From: Clostridia bacterium
GTDB lineage: Bacteria > Bacillota_A > Clostridia > Christensenellales > CAG-138
Direction of reading: 5' to 3'
Assembly: GCA_017459315.1 (NCBI GenBank)
Contig: JAFUDD010000271.1
Coordinates: forward strand, 1 to 9,377
DNA: 9,377 nucleotides
Shown here: positions 7,002-9,377 of the stretch, piece by piece
Numbering within the stretch: the stretch's first letter is position 1
Layout of the letters: the number at the start of each line of letters is the position of its first letter
Made by a program: the position numbers and the translations under genes
The notes under the pieces: model-generated
Databases searched by the model: none
Seen by the model: only the letters and a program-made list of their open reading frames with translations
What the model was told of the DNA's origin: nothing

Positions 7002-9308
7002 ATGAAAAGAACAATGATTTCCCTCCTTGCGGCGCTGCTGCTCTTCAGCACGCTTTTCGGCTGCTCGGCGGCAAGACCTGCGGTGCCCGCGCGCGAAACG
7101 CATGTGGACGCCACGGCGGGCTTTTCCCCGGCTGCTTCGGAAAACGAGCTGGTCGAGATTTCCCAAAGCGGCCGCTTCACGCTGTTTGCCAACCTCAAAA
7201 ACGGCGAGGCGGCGGTGGAGGATCGGCAAAACGGCGTGACGTGGTACACCAACCCGGTCGATAAGTTCGACGATACGCTGGCCTCCGGCTACTATAAGAA
7301 CGCGCTGCTCAGCGCGATCACGGTCGTGTATACGACGGTGCAGAACGTCGAAATGACCTGCGGCGGGTATCTGTCGAGCGTGCAGAAAAAGGGACTGTAT
7401 TACCGCATCGAGCCGGACGGCTCCATCGTGTTCCTGTTCGATTTTCCGAACGAGCAGCTTCGCGTGCCGATCCGCTATGCGATTACGGACGATCACTTCG
7501 AGGCGTCGATCCTCACCGACGGCATTTTGGAATACGGCGCGAATAAGATCAAATCCATCGACCTGTTGCCGTTCTTCGGCGCGGGCAGCCACGACGAGGA
7601 CGGGTACCTGTTCGTGCCGGACGGCTGCGGCGCTTTGATCCGGTTCAACAACGAACGCCTGACCGCGCGAACCTATACGCAGGGTCTGTACGGCTTCGAC
7701 AACGGCACGAACGACAAGACGATGGGCGGCGCGGCAATCGCGGGCTACTTCACACTATCGCAGAACGCGTATCTGCCGGTGTTCGGCATCCATAAGAACG
7801 ACGACGGCTTCCTTGCCGTGATCTCGTCCGGCGCGCCGCGCGCGACGCTGAACGCGAACGTCGCGGATAAGTATTCGTTCTACAACAACGTGTGGACGAC
7901 GTATTCCTACCGCACGGTCGGCACGGTGCGGCAGACGCAGAAGGACGGCACCGATCAGGTCGTTTCCATCGGGGAAAAGAACCTCGAAACCTATGCCGAC
8001 TACACCGTTTCCTATTACTTCCTCGATACCGGCCATGCCGCCTATGCAGACATGGCAAAGCGTTACCGGGACTATCTGATCGAAAACGAGGGTCTTGCGG
8101 TTCGCACAGCGGGCGGCGCGGCGGTGCCACTGTATCTCGACGTATACGGCTATATCGAAAAGCCCAAATCGCTTCTCGGCATCCCGGTCGATACCAAGAT
8201 CACGACCGCGTCGGTCGAGGACGTCGATGCGATGCTTGACGCGCTTCATTCGGACGGCATCGACCGCGTCGTGCTCAAATACAACTATTGGTCCAAGGAC
8301 AGCTTCTATCGCAAGCTCCCGACCACCGGCGATACGGACGGCAAGGTCGGCAGCAACGCCGCGATGCTTGCGCTGCAGACACGGCTTACCGGAACCGGCG
8401 GCGGGCTGTTCCTCGGCGCGGATCTCATGAACGTGTACAAGTCCGGCCGCGGCGTGAACCAGTATCGCGACGCGCTCCAGTCGGTCGCCAACACCGTGCA
8501 GCGGCAGTATGCGTTCCGGCTCGATTCGGCTTTGGTCGATTCGCGCTATGAGCCGTGGTATCTCTTGCGGCTCGGCGCGGTAAACCGGGTGTTCGGCACG
8601 TATGCCGAGAATTTGAAAAAGAACGGCTTTACCGGCGCGGCGCTCGACACGGTCGGCGAGCGGCTCTATTCCGAGCTCGGCACCGGCGGCACGGGGCGCA
8701 ATCAGGCACGGGAAATCATGGCGGCGGCGGTGCAGAGTGTGCAGACGACGGCGGGCGGCGTGCTGGTGACCGGCGCGAACGAATACGCGGCCAACTACGC
8801 CTCGCACATCCTCGTCACGCCCGCGGGCAGCAGCGGCTACGACTTGGAGGACGCTGCGATCCCGTTCTATCAGATGGTGTATCACGGCTGCGTATCGTAT
8901 TCGATCCGCGCGTCCAACCTGTCGAGCAACCCGCGCGATCTGACGCTCACCTGCCTCGAATACGGCGCGTATCCGCTGTTTTCGCTGATCTGTGAGAATA
9001 CTGACGAGCTGATCGGCTCGCGGCTGAACAGCCTCTATTCGGCGGACTTTGCGGACTGGCGCGGCTTTATGGCGGCGCAGTATGCGCAGGTCAACGCGGC
9101 GCTTTTGCCGGTGCAGACGGCGTTTGTCACCGGACATGAGATCGTAACGGACACGGTGCGCCGTGTGACGTATGACAACGGCGTGACCGTGTATGTCAAC
9201 TACGGCGACGCGGCCTACGGCATAGACGGCATAACGGTTCCGGCACGCGGCTTTGCGGCGGCGCAGGGCGGCACGGTCTACGCAAGCGGCACAGCGGTCG
9301 GGGACTGA
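7002..9308 (+). CDS. DUF5696-type surface lipoprotein, glycosidase-like layout
   Basis: A 768-residue lipoprotein. The signal peptide ends in the lipobox LFGC, with the lipidated cysteine at 21, so it should be anchored to the outer face of the membrane. Residues about 48-340 look like a large beta-sandwich, with repeated strands and the family-like motif LFVPDGCGALIRFNN (203-217). Residues about 370-640 alternate strands and helices as in a TIM barrel, from VPLYLDVYGYIE (375-386) through TGAALDTVGERLYSE (544-558) to GVLVTGANEYAANYASH (586-602). A C-terminal beta region (about 710-768) includes VTYDNGVTVYVNYG. This order resembles several retaining glycoside hydrolases, with D549, E553 and E594 as possible acidic residues. 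DUF5696 is assigned from memory of the family and the catalytic idea is inference. The reading frame is open far upstream, to 6678, but that part overlaps the YIP1 gene. The lipoprotein signal and the GGGAGGGGG site (6988-6996) fix the start at 7002. Confidence 0.8.
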   Translation: MKRTMISLLAALLLFSTLFGCSAARPAVPARETHVDATAGFSPAASENELVEISQSGRFTLFANLKNGEAAVEDRQNGVTWYTNPVDKFDDTLASGYYKNALLSAITVVYTTVQNVEMTCGGYLSSVQKKGLYYRIEPDGSIVFLFDFPNEQLRVPIRYAITDDHFEASILTDGILEYGANKIKSIDLLPFFGAGSHDEDGYLFVPDGCGALIRFNNERLTARTYTQGLYGFDNGTNDKTMGGAAIAGYFTLSQNAYLPVFGIHKNDDGFLAVISSGAPRATLNANVADKYSFYNNVWTTYSYRTVGTVRQTQKDGTDQVVSIGEKNLETYADYTVSYYFLDTGHAAYADMAKRYRDYLIENEGLAVRTAGGAAVPLYLDVYGYIEKPKSLLGIPVDTKITTASVEDVDAMLDALHSDGIDRVVLKYNYWSKDSFYRKLPTTGDTDGKVGSNAAMLALQTRLTGTGGGLFLGADLMNVYKSGRGVNQYRDALQSVANTVQRQYAFRLDSALVDSRYEPWYLLRLGAVNRVFGTYAENLKKNGFTGAALDTVGERLYSELGTGGTGRNQAREIMAAAVQSVQTTAGGVLVTGANEYAANYASHILVTPAGSSGYDLEDAAIPFYQMVYHGCVSYSIRASNLSSNPRDLTLTCLEYGAYPLFSLICENTDELIGSRLNSLYSADFADWRGFMAAQYAQVNAALLPVQTAFVTGHEIVTDTVRRVTYDNGVTVYVNYGDAAYGIDGITVPARGFAAAQGGTVYASGTAVGD

Positions 9309-9320
9309 CGGGAGGTGCGT

Positions 9321-9377
9321 ATGGCAAAGCAACGGAAAAAGCATTACTCGTTGGTGCGGCGGCAGAACCGTGCGGGC
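9321..9377 (+). CDS. N-terminus of a further gene, possibly another sugar permease (cut by window edge)
   Basis: Only 19 codons are visible, reading MAKQRKKHYSLVRRQNRAG. A clear ribosome binding site GGGAGGTG (9310-9317) lies three bases before the ATG and 12 bases separate it from the DUF5696 gene, so it belongs to the same operon. The very basic start ending in RRxxRAG resembles the cytoplasmic tail of MalF-type permeases just before their first membrane segment. With so little sequence the product is a guess; any membrane protein with a basic tail would fit. Confidence 0.6.
   Translation, partial: MAKQRKKHYSLVRRQNRAG

Noticed and set aside
7755..9344. Long open frame on the - strand (529 codons) opposite the DUF5696 gene
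   Set aside because: It is a shadow of GC-rich codon use in the + strand gene: very rich in Arg, Val, Ala and His, no recognisable domain, and no convincing ribosome binding site.

Overview
The window is one strand of a tightly packed sugar-transport operon from a GC-rich Gram-positive bacterium, most likely a member of the Firmicutes/Clostridia. Supporting signs are strong purine-rich ribosome binding sites (AAAGGAGG, AAGGGGGTG, GGGAGGTG) before most genes, a lipobox signal peptide in the last complete gene, CUT1-type sugar permeases with no ATPase beside them, and family matches to gene sets I recall from Paenibacillus and Clostridia. The genus cannot be read from the sequence. No RNA genes, insertion sequences, CRISPR arrays or clear terminators were seen.

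Layout. Positions 1-137 form an AT-rich leader. It holds a possible -10 element, two near-identical LacI/CcpA-like operator sequences (27-41 and 55-69) and a strong 10-bp RNA hairpin (82-105). Seven genes follow, all on the + strand, with gaps of only about 6-14 bases or an 8-base overlap. They are: (1) a very long solute-binding protein (138-3056) with two carbohydrate-binding-like beta-sandwich domains and a helical spacer ahead of the binding domain; (2) and (3) two MalF/MalG-type permeases (3068-3988, 4002-4895); (4) an exported NHL-type beta-propeller with TPRs and a C-terminal membrane anchor (4908-6347); (5) a polytopic YIP1-family membrane protein (6340-6987), overlapping the previous gene; (6) a DUF5696-type lipoprotein with a glycosidase-like layout (7002-9308); (7) the first 19 codons of another gene (9321 to the window edge), whose basic N-terminus resembles that of a further sugar permease.

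How it may work (inference). The binding protein and the two permeases would import an oligosaccharide, using an ATPase encoded elsewhere (MsmX/MsmK type). The DUF5696 lipoprotein could act on or bind the glycan at the cell surface. The beta-propeller/TPR protein and the YIP1 protein are probably a coupled membrane pair serving the same surface machinery. The conserved accessory trio (propeller-TPR, YIP1, DUF5696) attached to an unusually large binding protein is the least understood and most interesting part. The substrate cannot be deduced from the window.
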